From Gemmatimonadota bacterium (lineage in GTDB: Bacteria; Gemmatimonadota; Gemmatimonadetes; Gemmatimonadales; Gemmatimonadaceae): a DNA stretch of 57,974 bases. A model generated the notes under the pieces. The model searched no databases. It saw nothing but the letters and a program-made list of their open reading frames with translations, and was not told the origin of the DNA. The stretch lies in assembly GCA_021413975.1 (NCBI GenBank), contig JAIOPJ010000020.1, positions 1 to 57,974 on the forward strand, in the 5' to 3' direction. How positions within the stretch are numbered: position 1 is the first letter of the stretch; each line of letters opens with the position of its first letter. This document shows, one piece after another, positions 18,858 to 28,321 of this stretch. A program made the translations under genes and the position numbers.

Positions 18858-19336
18858 GCCGGTGCGGGTGCGCCGGTGTGCACGGCCACCACCGGCTCGG
18901 ACCCGTCCATCGCCGACTTGAGCGCATGCCAGGCCAGCGACGCGCACTTCACGCGCATGGGGAACTTGGAGACGCCGCCAAGGGCACGCAGCTGGCCGAG
19001 CTCCTTCGCGGCGTCGCCGTCGATCGCGGTGCCGGTCACGAGGTTGTGCACCCGCTCGAAGATCGCCGCCGCCTCGGTGCGCGTGCGGCCCTTGATCGCC
19101 AGTGTCATGAGCGACGCCGAGGCCTTGGAGATCGCGCAGCCCACGCCCTGGAACGAGATGTCGGAGACGGTGTCGCCGTCGAACTGCAGCCAGATGGTGA
19201 GCGCGTCGCCGCAGTTGGGGTTCTTGCCGTCGGCCGAGCAGGTCGCGTTCGGCAGCTCGCGGAAGTTCCGCGGGCGCCGGTTGTGGTCCAGGATGATCTC
19301 CTGATAGAGCGCGTCGAGTGCGGCGTCGTCGGCCAC
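18854..19336 (-). CDS. sufU: SufU sulfurtransferase/scaffold protein
   Basis: Zinc-dependent acceptor of SufS persulfide, 160 aa. The expected zinc ligands are all present: C42 and D44 in NPNCGDA, C67 in GVGCAIS, and C131 in VKCASLAWHAL. The SufU-specific insertion between the second and third cysteine is present (about residues 84-120), which separates it from IscU. The start is GTG at 19336, 8 bp after the sufD stop; the frame is open further upstream but is antisense-like there. A Rieske ferredoxin gene follows with a 4-nt overlap. Confidence 0.93.
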   Translation of the reverse strand: MADDAALDALYQEIILDHNRRPRNFRELPNATCSADGKNPNCGDALTIWLQFDGDTVSDISFQGVGCAISKASASLMTLAIKGRTRTEAAAIFERVHNLVTGTAIDGDAAKELGQLRALGGVSKFPMRVKCASLAWHALKSAMDGSEPVVAVHTGAPAPA

Positions 19337-19344
19337 GGGGCCCG

Positions 19345-20655
19345 CTACTCCAGTGCGAGGTTGGTGAAGCGCGCGAAGATCGCGCGCTCCAGGAGCAGGC
19401 GCAACGCATCGACCTCGATCGTCTCGAGCACCTGCGCCGCGAAGGCGTAGGTGAGGAGCGCCCGCGCGTTGTCGCTGCCGATGCCGCGGCTCTTGAGGTA
19501 GAAGAGCGCCTGGTCGTCGAGCTTGCCGATCGTCGCGCCGTGCGTGCACTTCACGTCGTCGGCGAAGATCTCGAGCTGCGGCTTGGTGTCGATCCGCGCC
19601 TTGTCCGAGAGCAGGAGCGCCTTGTTGGTCTGCTTGCCGTCGGTCTTCTGGGCGATCGGGTCCACGTAGACCTTGCCGTTGAAGACGCCGTGCGAGGCGC
19701 CGTCGAGGATCCCGATGTAGAGCTCACGGCTCGCGCACGACTCGGCGAGATGCTCCACGAAGGTCTGGTGGTCGGCGTGCTGCGTGCCGTCGAGCACGTA
19801 GAGACCGTTGAGCCGCGCCTCCCCGCCCGTGCCGACGAGCTTGGTGTAGACGTTCGTGCGCGAGAGTGCGGCGCCGGCCGCGTACGAGAACGAGTGGTAG
19901 ATCGAGTCGCGGCCCTGCGTCACTTGCACGGTGCCGACATGGAAGGCCTCGAGGCTGTCGCGCTGGATCTTGTAGTGATCCACGCGCGCCCCGTCGCCCA
20001 CCGAGATCTCGGCGACGCCGTTCACCAGGTACGACGCCTGCCCGAGCCCCACGTAGCTCTCGATCATCACCAGCTGCGACTGCGCCTCGGCGACCACGAG
20101 CAGGCGCGGATGGACGGCCGCGCCCGCGGCCTGCGTGTCGGTCACGTGCAGGATGTGCAGCGGGACCTCCACCACCTCGCCCTTCGGGATCCGCACCACC
20201 ACGCCGTCCTGCATGAACGCCGTGTTGAGCGCGGTGAAGGCCGCGCGGTCGAAGGCCGCGAGGGTGCCGAGATGCTTCTTGACCCACTCCGGTTCCTCGC
20301 GGAGCGCCTCGGAGAGCGTGCTCACCTGCACCTCGGCCGGGAGCTCCGAGAAGTTCGAGAGCGCGGGCTCGAGGCGCCCGTTCACGAACACCAGCCGCTG
20401 CCATGATTCGTCCACGAGCCAGGGCTCGATGTCCGAGAGCGTGAGCGCGGTGGGCGCCGCCTTCACGGCCTTGAAGGTGCGCTCGGCGATCGGCGTGACC
20501 GACGTGAAGTGCCAGTCCTCGTCGCGCGTGGTGGGGAAGCCGAGGGCGGAGAAGCGCTCGAACGCCTGCGCACGGAGCGCGGGGAGCCAGGCAGGCCCCT
20601 CGCCTCCGCCATTCGCCGAGAACGCGGCGAACTGGTCCGTGTACGGAACGGTCAC
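19345..20655 (-). CDS. sufD: Fe-S cluster assembly protein SufD
   Basis: Forms the SufBCD scaffold complex with SufB and SufC. 436 aa, the usual SufD length. The C-terminal core has VKCTHGATIGKLDDQALFYL with the conserved histidine that lies at the SufB-SufD interface in E. coli, then KSRGI, followed by the SufC-binding C-terminal helices. The N-terminal helical domain (YTDQFAAF...) is the family type. It starts 2 bp after the sufC stop and ends 8 bp before the sufU start. Confidence 0.93.
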   Translation of the reverse strand: MTVPYTDQFAAFSANGGGEGPAWLPALRAQAFERFSALGFPTTRDEDWHFTSVTPIAERTFKAVKAAPTALTLSDIEPWLVDESWQRLVFVNGRLEPALSNFSELPAEVQVSTLSEALREEPEWVKKHLGTLAAFDRAAFTALNTAFMQDGVVVRIPKGEVVEVPLHILHVTDTQAAGAAVHPRLLVVAEAQSQLVMIESYVGLGQASYLVNGVAEISVGDGARVDHYKIQRDSLEAFHVGTVQVTQGRDSIYHSFSYAAGAALSRTNVYTKLVGTGGEARLNGLYVLDGTQHADHQTFVEHLAESCASRELYIGILDGASHGVFNGKVYVDPIAQKTDGKQTNKALLLSDKARIDTKPQLEIFADDVKCTHGATIGKLDDQALFYLKSRGIGSDNARALLTYAFAAQVLETIEVDALRLLLERAIFARFTNLALE

Positions 20656-20657
20656 GG

Positions 20658-21410
<753 letters not shown>

Positions 21411-21420
21411 ATGGACGACG

Positions 21421-21530
21421 ATGAAGGCTTGAGGATGAAAGATGAAAGACACGGCGCTACGGTGGCGATACGCGAGACAGACAGTCGGAGGGAGGCAGTT
21501 CACTTTCATCCTCCATCCTTCAGCCTTCAT
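21421..21530. repeat. Dispersed inverted-repeat element between sufB and sufC
   Basis: Two 28-nt arms (21421-21448 and 21503-21530) are inverted copies matching at 24 of 28 positions, separated by 54 nt. The arms consist of near-repeats of GGCTGAA and GGATGAA. The element starts 6 nt after the sufB stop and ends 10 nt before the sufC start codon. Related arms occur at 23193 and at 35083-35177. In the suf transcript it could fold and alter the sufB to sufC ratio; this is inference. It has no encoded transposase. Confidence 0.7.
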
Positions 21531-21536
21531 CGCGCT

Positions 21537-22970
<1,434 letters not shown>

Positions 22971-23010
22971 TATCGCAGCGGGTTCAGGAGCAAAAAGTCG
23001 ATAGGCAAGC

Positions 23011-23039
23011 AATCTAGTCGGAAATGACTTCTGAATCAA
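23011..23039 (-). promoter_or_regulatory. Putative sigma-70-type promoter of the suf operon
   Basis: On the minus strand TTGATT (23039-23034) and TAGATT (23016-23011) are separated by 17 nt, a plausible -35/-10 pair, with a 5' leader of about 35 nt to the sufB ATG. Both hexamers match the consensus at four or more positions in an otherwise high-GC region. The promoter excludes the longer reading frame upstream of sufB. Not tested against the host's own consensus. Confidence 0.5.
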
Positions 23040-23129
23040 AGGAACGCAGATGGAGGCGAGAAAAGGCTCGAAACCGGATCTTCCGCTGGCCGACGCGAGA
23101 ATCCGTCTCGAATCGAGCGTAAACAAACG

Positions 23130-23158
23130 ATGTCAGTGACCGTGCAGGTCACTGACAT
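23130..23158. promoter_or_regulatory. Perfect inverted repeat upstream of suf (candidate operator)
   Basis: The arms ATGTCAGTGAC and GTCACTGACAT are perfect inverted copies of 11 bp around a 7-nt centre. It lies about 90 bp upstream of the predicted suf promoter and 67 bp after the stop of the diguanylate cyclase gene. There is no T-run on either side, so a protein-binding site is more likely than a terminator. It does not match the IscR or cyanobacterial SufR consensus as I know them. No Rrf2-type regulator is encoded in this window. Confidence 0.5.
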
Positions 23159-23192
23159 ATAAGGAGTTACGTGTATTCGTATTGCGATGCAC

Positions 23193-23228
23193 TTCATCTT
23201 CCAGCCTTCAGCCTTCAGCCTACATCAT
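23193..23228. repeat. Single arm of the GGCTGAA/GGATGAA repeat family
   Basis: Contains TTCAGCC units repeated three times in the plus-strand orientation, flanked by TTCATCTTCC and TACATCAT. Its right end overlaps the stop codon of the diguanylate cyclase gene, so it marks the 3' end of that transcript. The opposite arm is not visible nearby. It shares its unit with the elements at 21421-21530 and 35083-35177. Confidence 0.6.
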
Positions 23229-24415
23229 CGGATGGCTTCCTCGACCGCCCCGAACACCTCCACCCGGTTCCGCCCCAGTGCCTTCGCCCGGTACATCGCC
23301 TTGTCCGCGTGCTGGATCGCCACCGCCACGACCATGCCATCCAGCAGCGGCGCGATCCCACCGCTGACCGACATCCAGACTTCGCCGCCGCCGGTCACCG
23401 GGATCGCCGTATCGCCCACCGCCTTCCGGACGCGCTCGATCGCCACCAGCGCCTGCTGTGGCGTGGTATCGGGGAGCAGCACCACGAACTCCTCGCCGCC
23501 CAACCGGCCCACGATCTGCTCCTGACGGAGCGTGTCCTCGATCCGTCGCGCGACCTCGCGCAACGTGTCGTCGCCCACGCCATGTCCGTGCGTGTCGTTC
23601 ACGTCCTTGAAGTGATCGAGGTCGAGCAGCGCGATCGCCACCGGATTGCCGCGCCGCCGGCTGCCCGCGATCACCGGATCGATGTCGTCGAAGAACGAGC
23701 GCCGGTTCTTGAGTCCCGTGAGCTCGTCGACCATCGCCAGGTCGCTCATGCGCGAGAGCATGAGCTCGAGCTGGTGGCCGCTCGCCTTCGCTTCCTGCAG
23801 CAGCCGGTCACGGTCGACCAGCACCCGCACGCTCTCGACGAACTGGCTCCAGCTCGTCTCGGTGAACCAGAGCGCGCTCGCGATGAAGACCGCGATCGCC
23901 GCCGGCAGCACCGGTGAGCTCTCGATGAACGTGAGCGCCTGCCCGAGGAGCACGAGCATGAAGGGGAGGAAGAACGCCATCGACGCCTTGGGCGACGACG
24001 AGAAGAACGACACCGAGCCGGAGCAGAGGCCCGCCATGAGCATCACCAGCGTCGCGCGCTCGTCGGGTCCCCCCGCGGGATAGAGCACGAAGCAGGCCAA
24101 CGCCCAGAGCACGCCGGCCGACCCGGAGAAGATCATCGCGCGCCGCTCGTTGCCGGCGCTCACCCGCGCGGGGCGCGCCTTGTTGCGCAGCCGACGCCAG
24201 CTCAGGAAGGCCGGCGTCCAGAGCACGATCATCGTCGCCACGAAGAGCACCAGCAACGTCCGGAACACCTTGTCCCAGTAGACCACCGCGATCGTGATGG
24301 CCAGCAGCGGGTTCGCCACCGAGACCGTCGGCAACTGCCGCACGCGCGCCAGCGCCTGCGACACGCGCAGTTCGCGGAGCAGGGCCTCGGACGAGTTGGG
24401 GACGGTGAACCGCAT
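23225..24415 (-). CDS. Membrane-anchored diguanylate cyclase (GGEEF)
   Basis: Makes the second messenger cyclic di-GMP from GTP. 396 aa. The N-terminal half holds about five to six transmembrane helices (residues about 30-190) that form an unclassified sensor. The C-terminal GGDEF domain has LLDLDHFKDVNDTHGH, where a metal-binding aspartate sits, and the active-site GGEEF at residues 306-310. The position of the inhibitory I-site reads RQEQ (297-300) instead of RxxD, so product feedback inhibition is probably lost or weakened. Divergent from a small membrane protein 77 bp away. Confidence 0.9.
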   Translation of the reverse strand: MRFTVPNSSEALLRELRVSQALARVRQLPTVSVANPLLAITIAVVYWDKVFRTLLVLFVATMIVLWTPAFLSWRRLRNKARPARVSAGNERRAMIFSGSAGVLWALACFVLYPAGGPDERATLVMLMAGLCSGSVSFFSSSPKASMAFFLPFMLVLLGQALTFIESSPVLPAAIAVFIASALWFTETSWSQFVESVRVLVDRDRLLQEAKASGHQLELMLSRMSDLAMVDELTGLKNRRSFFDDIDPVIAGSRRRGNPVAIALLDLDHFKDVNDTHGHGVGDDTLREVARRIEDTLRQEQIVGRLGGEEFVVLLPDTTPQQALVAIERVRKAVGDTAIPVTGGGEVWMSVSGGIAPLLDGMVVAVAIQHADKAMYRAKALGRNRVEVFGAVEEAIR

Positions 24416-24492
24416 GAGGCACTATGCTATTGCGCGGAGCGCCGGACGGCCAGACTCTTCTGCACCCTCTTCCTCCCCGACCCGGAGGTTCC

Positions 24493-25053
24493 ATGCAGTT
24501 CCTGAACGACCTGTGGCTCCCGATCGTCGTCAGCGGCGTCGGCGTCTTCATCATGTCCGCGCTCGTCTGGACCGCGCTCCCCCATCACAAGACGGAGTTC
24601 GCAGCCGTGCCGAATGAGGGCGCCGTCATGGATGCCCTGCGCGCCGGGGGGATCGCACCCGGGCGCTACGTGGCGCCCTACATGGGGGACCGCGCGCGCA
24701 TGCAGACGCCCGAGGGTCAGGCGCTGCTCCAGCGGGGACCGATCGCCTACCTCACCGTCCAGAGGCCGGGGCTGCCCAACATGGGCCCGATGATGCTGCA
24801 GAGCGTGCTCTCCGCCACGGTCATCTCACTCTTCGTCGCGTATCTCGCGTGGCACGCGCTGCCGCCCGCCGCCTCCTACGCGGAGGTCTTTCGCATCACC
24901 GGCACAGCGACCTTCATCGCCTATGCGTCGGGCCCGATCTCCGAGTCCATCTGGTTCGCCCGACCCTGGAGGAGCCAGCTGCTCAACCTCGTCGATTCGC
25001 TGCTCTATGCCGGCGTCGCGGGCGGGATCTTCGGTTGGCTCTGGCCGGTCTGA
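24493..25053 (+). CDS. Uncharacterised small membrane protein
   Basis: Not recognised as a named family. 186 aa with an N-terminal helix (residues about 8-28), an 80-residue loop containing PNMGPMMLQS, and three C-terminal helices (about 100-120, 130-150, 165-185). The ATG at 24493 is preceded by GGAGG at 24484-24488, a good ribosome-binding site that fixes the start. It is divergent from the diguanylate cyclase gene and could be linked to it only by position. Confidence 0.7.
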   Translation: MQFLNDLWLPIVVSGVGVFIMSALVWTALPHHKTEFAAVPNEGAVMDALRAGGIAPGRYVAPYMGDRARMQTPEGQALLQRGPIAYLTVQRPGLPNMGPMMLQSVLSATVISLFVAYLAWHALPPAASYAEVFRITGTATFIAYASGPISESIWFARPWRSQLLNLVDSLLYAGVAGGIFGWLWPV

Positions 25054-25099
25054 TCGCACCGGTCACGTCCCGCACGTCTCATCACCAGCTCCTGCGCCG

Positions 25100-26173
25100 C
25101 TACCAGTTCACGATCGGCAGCACCCGGCGCCCCGGCGGATTGTCCCGCACGATGTTGATCCCGCCCACCTGCACGCCATTCAGCGACTCGGCGTAGTTCA
25201 CGAGCCCGATCGCGAGCCCGCGCTGACTGCCGTACACGATGTTCACTCCCGAGGCCGTGACGCCACGCACCTCGGCGCTCCGGAGCGAGCGGAACATCAA
25301 CGGCGAGATCACCAGGCCGCGCACCCGTTCGGCGCGCACGAGTGAACCGACCACGATCCCCTCGAGGCGCGGCGCCCCCACGCCCACGATCCCGAACGCC
25401 GCCCCGTGGATCGTGCCTCCCGCACCCACACCCACGCCGCCGATCGCGATGCCGCGCAGGTCGCCGCCGGCCCCCACACCGACACCGCCGATCGCGAGGC
25501 CGTGCAGGTCGCCGCCGGCCCCCACGCCCACACCGCCGATCGCGGCTCCACGCAGGTCGCCCCCGACTCCCGCACCGATCCCGCCGACGAGGATGCCGCG
25601 AGCGTCGCCACCGGCCGCGACGCCGATGCCGCCGAGCGCGAAGCCGCGCACCGATCCGCCGGCCCCGGCGCCGATCCCACCGATGGTGATGCCGCGCAGG
25701 TCGCCGCCGGCGCCCGCGCCGATCCCGCCGACCGTGAGGCCCCGCATGTTGCCACCGGCCCCGGCGCCGATGCCGCCGAAGGTGATGCCGCGCATGTCGC
25801 CGCCGGCCCCCGCGCCGATGCCGCCGATCATCAGGCCGCGCAGGTCCTCATTGGCACTCACGCCGAGGAGACCGAGGCCGATGCCGTCGATCCGGTCGGC
25901 GCCGGTCATGGGAAGCCCGAGTGCGAGTCCCTTCACCGTGCCGCCGGAGTCCGGGACCGGCGACCAGACGGTCACGTTCGCGCCACGCACCAGATCGAGC
26001 TCGCGATCGCGGAAGTTGATGCGCAGCCCGTCCACGCGCGGGTGGTTCCCGATCGAGATCACGTGGCGCACCGGGGCGCCACTTCCCTGGGCGCCGCTGT
26101 CCTGAGCGCGTGCCCAGATCGGGAGAAGCGTCGTGGCGGCGATCAGTCCGAGGAGTTCACGATGGATCATCAT
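25100..26173 (-). CDS. LA_2272-type surface repeat protein, secreted
   Basis: Secreted Gly-rich protein of 357 aa. A signal peptide (MMIHRELLGLIAATTLLPIW, cleavage after ARA) is followed by about 80 residues, nine 16-residue repeats of the form GxxxGGIGAGAGGDLR, and a C-terminal region (GLAIGLVNYAESLNGVQVGG and an ending ...RRVLPIVNW) typical of LA_2272-family surface proteins as I remember them. The repeats probably form a regular beta structure at the cell surface. Two adjacent ATGs (26173, 26170) are possible starts. Function unknown. Confidence 0.8.
   Translation of the reverse strand: MMIHRELLGLIAATTLLPIWARAQDSGAQGSGAPVRHVISIGNHPRVDGLRINFRDRELDLVRGANVTVWSPVPDSGGTVKGLALGLPMTGADRIDGIGLGLLGVSANEDLRGLMIGGIGAGAGGDMRGITFGGIGAGAGGNMRGLTVGGIGAGAGGDLRGITIGGIGAGAGGSVRGFALGGIGVAAGGDARGILVGGIGAGVGGDLRGAAIGGVGVGAGGDLHGLAIGGVGVGAGGDLRGIAIGGVGVGAGGTIHGAAFGIVGVGAPRLEGIVVGSLVRAERVRGLVISPLMFRSLRSAEVRGVTASGVNIVYGSQRGLAIGLVNYAESLNGVQVGGINIVRDNPPGRRVLPIVNW
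25406..25837 (-). repeat. Nine tandem 48-bp coding repeats
   Basis: Exactly nine units of 48 bp, each encoding 16 residues, occupy 432 bp within the LA_2272-type gene. The glycine positions are constant; positions after the first glycine vary (LMI, ITF, LTV, ITI, FAL, ILV, AAI, LAI, IAI). Degenerate flanking units occur on both sides. Neighbouring units differ at many bases, so it is an old array rather than a recent slip product. Confidence 0.9.
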
Positions 26174-26278
26174 GCGCGGCGGTGGGTCGGATGGTGAGCG
26201 GAGCGATGCCGCCCGTACGGGGGCAGCGGGCATGTTGGTTTCGACATGCGTCCGCACCCGCATCACCCGCCGCCGCAT

Positions 26279-26297
26279 GCGACCGCGGTGCGGTCGC
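26279..26297 (-). terminator. Hairpin at the end of the FAD-subunit gene
   Basis: Perfect 8-bp arms GCGACCGC and GCGGTCGC around a 3-nt loop abut the TAG stop of the FAD-subunit gene. It could end or stabilise that transcript, but no T-run follows, so intrinsic termination is doubtful. The rest of the 123-bp gap before the surface repeat protein holds no clear promoter. Confidence 0.35.
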
Positions 26298-27268
26298 TAC
26301 TCCTGGACCCCGAGCGCCCGCATGGCGCGCCTGAGCACGGCGCGGGCGATGTCGACCTTGTACCCGTTGCGGGCGAGCGGCTCCGCGTCGTACATCGCGC
26401 GCTCGGCGAGCGCGTCGATGCTGTCCTCGTCGAGTCCGCCCGAGGCGACATCCTCCTCCACCGAGAGGGCGATCCGCCACGGCCCCAGCCCCACGCCGCC
26501 GAGCGACATGCGGACGGCGCCGTCGGTACGCCGCACGGCGGCGCAGGAGACCAGCGCGAAGTCCCAGGCGCCGCGCTGCATCACCTTCTCCCAGTGCTGC
26601 GCGCCCCCGGCCGCGCCGGGGGGAAGCTCCACGGCCGTGATGAGTTCGCCGGCGGCGATCGTCATCTCGCCCGTGGGGTCGGAGGCGGCGCCCGCGTACA
26701 GCTCGCTGACGCTCAGCAGCCGGCTGGTCCCATCCGCTCGCGTCACCTCGACGCGTGCGTCGAGCACCTCCAGTGCGACGGCAGGATCGGACGGATGCAC
26801 CGCGTGGCAGGTGCCACCCGGGATGATGCCGTGGTACTCATGCTCCCCGGCGTACGCGGCGCAGCTGCTGCCCCCGTTCTTGAAGCAGGCGACGCCGCGG
26901 CGGAAGTACCAGCAGCGCATGCGCTGGCCGAGGTTGCCGCCGAGCGTGCCCATGTGGCGGAGCGCCGGGCTGCCGACGGCGTCGGCCGCCTCGGTGAGCA
27001 CCGGGAAGGCGGCGCGCAGGCCGTCGTGGGCGGCGATGTCGGCGAGGCGGGCGCCCGCGCCGATGCGTGCCGAGCGGTCGGCGCGGAGTTCGACGCCGCT
27101 CGCACCGGGGAGGTCGCGCACGTCCACCACGCGGGAGAGCTGCACCAGTCCGTCGTCGATGCGCGGCAGGAGATCGGTCCCGCCGCCGATCGGGCGCGAA
27201 CCCGGATCGGCGAGGGCGGCGAGCGCCTCGCGCACGGAGGAGGGGCGGTGATAGGTGAAGCTCGTCAT
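26297..27268 (-). CDS. Molybdenum hydroxylase FAD subunit with [4Fe-4S] site (PaoB-like)
   Basis: FAD-binding subunit of a xanthine-dehydrogenase-family enzyme, 323 aa. The FAD-contacting motifs are RPIGGGTDLLP and GTLGGNLGQR. Four cysteines in the middle (C119, C128, C136, C154) match the extra [4Fe-4S] site of E. coli PaoB/YagS and of 4-hydroxybenzoyl-CoA reductase-type subunits. The C-terminal CO-dehydrogenase flavoprotein domain follows. The partner subunits are at 31912-34687, 4.6 kb away. The ATG at 27268 lies only 12 bp from the divergent gene's ATG. Confidence 0.9.
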   Translation of the reverse strand: MTSFTYHRPSSVREALAALADPGSRPIGGGTDLLPRIDDGLVQLSRVVDVRDLPGASGVELRADRSARIGAGARLADIAAHDGLRAAFPVLTEAADAVGSPALRHMGTLGGNLGQRMRCWYFRRGVACFKNGGSSCAAYAGEHEYHGIIPGGTCHAVHPSDPAVALEVLDARVEVTRADGTSRLLSVSELYAGAASDPTGEMTIAAGELITAVELPPGAAGGAQHWEKVMQRGAWDFALVSCAAVRRTDGAVRMSLGGVGLGPWRIALSVEEDVASGGLDEDSIDALAERAMYDAEPLARNGYKVDIARAVLRRAMRALGVQE

Positions 27269-27280
27269 ATTTCGTGCGTG

Positions 27281-28306
27281 ATGAATCGTGAGCTGATCGA
27301 TCGGATCCTGGTGACGGCCCTCGGCATGGCCCTGCCCATCCTCGCTGCGGCGCAGAACGTCGCACCCGTGACCGCGGTACCGGCAGCGCCGCGTGCTGCT
27401 CCTCCCGCCGCACCGCCCCCCGCCCAAGCGGGCATCCACCCGAGCGCGGACAGCGTGCGACCGTATCTCGTGTTCGCGCCGCGGCGCGAAACTTGGTTCG
27501 TCGCGGCGAGTCGCGGCAAGCGGATGTTGCTCGACATCGGACGCGTGGACGTCGAGGTGCGCAAGGACAGCGCCGTGGCGAAGGCGTATCGCGATGCCGT
27601 GGCGGCGGCCTCACCGGTGCCGATCGGGACGACCTTCACGCTGCGCGGGCCCTGGGGCACGGAGCAGGTGCGTACGACCGGGGTGGATACGTGGAACGGA
27701 CGCATCGTGATGGTGCTGAGCGGTTCGGCGGCGATGGACAGTGCGGCACAACAGAAGTCCGTGGTGGCCGCGTCGGCATCTCGTGCCGGTGCCGCCGCGA
27801 GCGCCGGTGAGGCGGGAGTGGTCCCGCCGCCCACGATGACCGCGGCCGGAGCGGCGCCCTGCGTGCGTACGCCGCTCACGGGCCCGATGGTGGCGCGTGT
27901 GCGGGCGTTGCGCGACTCGATCGAACAGGCGTTGCGCGCCGGAGGCCTGCCGCCCTATGAGCGGCTCGCGAAGCGCGTCACCGCGTCGTCGTCCCAGGTC
28001 GTGGGGTGCTTCGGCAGCGCGCGGGTGGCGCTCGCGGTGAGCCTGCGTGCCGGCGCCACCGAATGGGTGCGCGAGCGGATCGTCCTCGTCGACACCCTCG
28101 GCCGGGCGCAGCTCGTCACGGTGGAGGACATGCGATTCAAGGTGCATGACCTGCTCCATGCGCTCGACGCCGATGGTGACGGGGTCGACGACCTCGCGGC
28201 CATCGGTCGCGCTCACTCCGCCGGCGGCACGACCCTGCTGCGCTACGACGAGAAGAAGAAGAAACTCGTGCGGCTCACGACGGGGTTCGTCTGGGAGGAC
28301 CTCTGA
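27281..28306 (+). CDS. Secreted protein of unknown function with an Asp-rich calcium-type loop
   Basis: Not recognised as a known family. 341 aa with a signal peptide (cleavage near AAAQ, residue about 25), a Pro/Ala-rich linker, a small central domain (about residues 55-150), an Ala/Ser-rich linker, and a C-terminal domain with LDADGDGVDDLAAIG, a DxDxDxxxD loop like those of EF-hand, dockerin or FG-GAP calcium sites. Two cysteines (in PCVRT and GCFGS) may pair in the periplasm. The start (ATG 27281) is only 12 bp from the divergent FAD-subunit start; an in-frame ATG at 27326 is an alternative. Confidence 0.7.
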   Translation: MNRELIDRILVTALGMALPILAAAQNVAPVTAVPAAPRAAPPAAPPPAQAGIHPSADSVRPYLVFAPRRETWFVAASRGKRMLLDIGRVDVEVRKDSAVAKAYRDAVAAASPVPIGTTFTLRGPWGTEQVRTTGVDTWNGRIVMVLSGSAAMDSAAQQKSVVAASASRAGAAASAGEAGVVPPPTMTAAGAAPCVRTPLTGPMVARVRALRDSIEQALRAGGLPPYERLAKRVTASSSQVVGCFGSARVALAVSLRAGATEWVRERIVLVDTLGRAQLVTVEDMRFKVHDLLHALDADGDGVDDLAAIGRAHSAGGTTLLRYDEKKKKLVRLTTGFVWEDL

Positions 28307-28321
28307 CGCCGGCCGGCTCCC

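Noticed and set aside
21421..21530. Possible insertion-sequence remnant
   Set aside because: No transposase fragment and no target duplication is visible; kept as a non-coding repeat element instead.
23171..23917. Plus-strand frame starting just after the suf inverted repeat, preceded by AAGGAG
   Set aside because: The ribosome-site-like AAGGAG is tempting, but the frame soon runs antisense to the diguanylate cyclase gene and its product has no family features.
25406..25837. Possible CRISPR-like direct repeats
   Set aside because: Repeats are contiguous, in frame and 48 bp with no unique spacers, so they are a coding tandem repeat.
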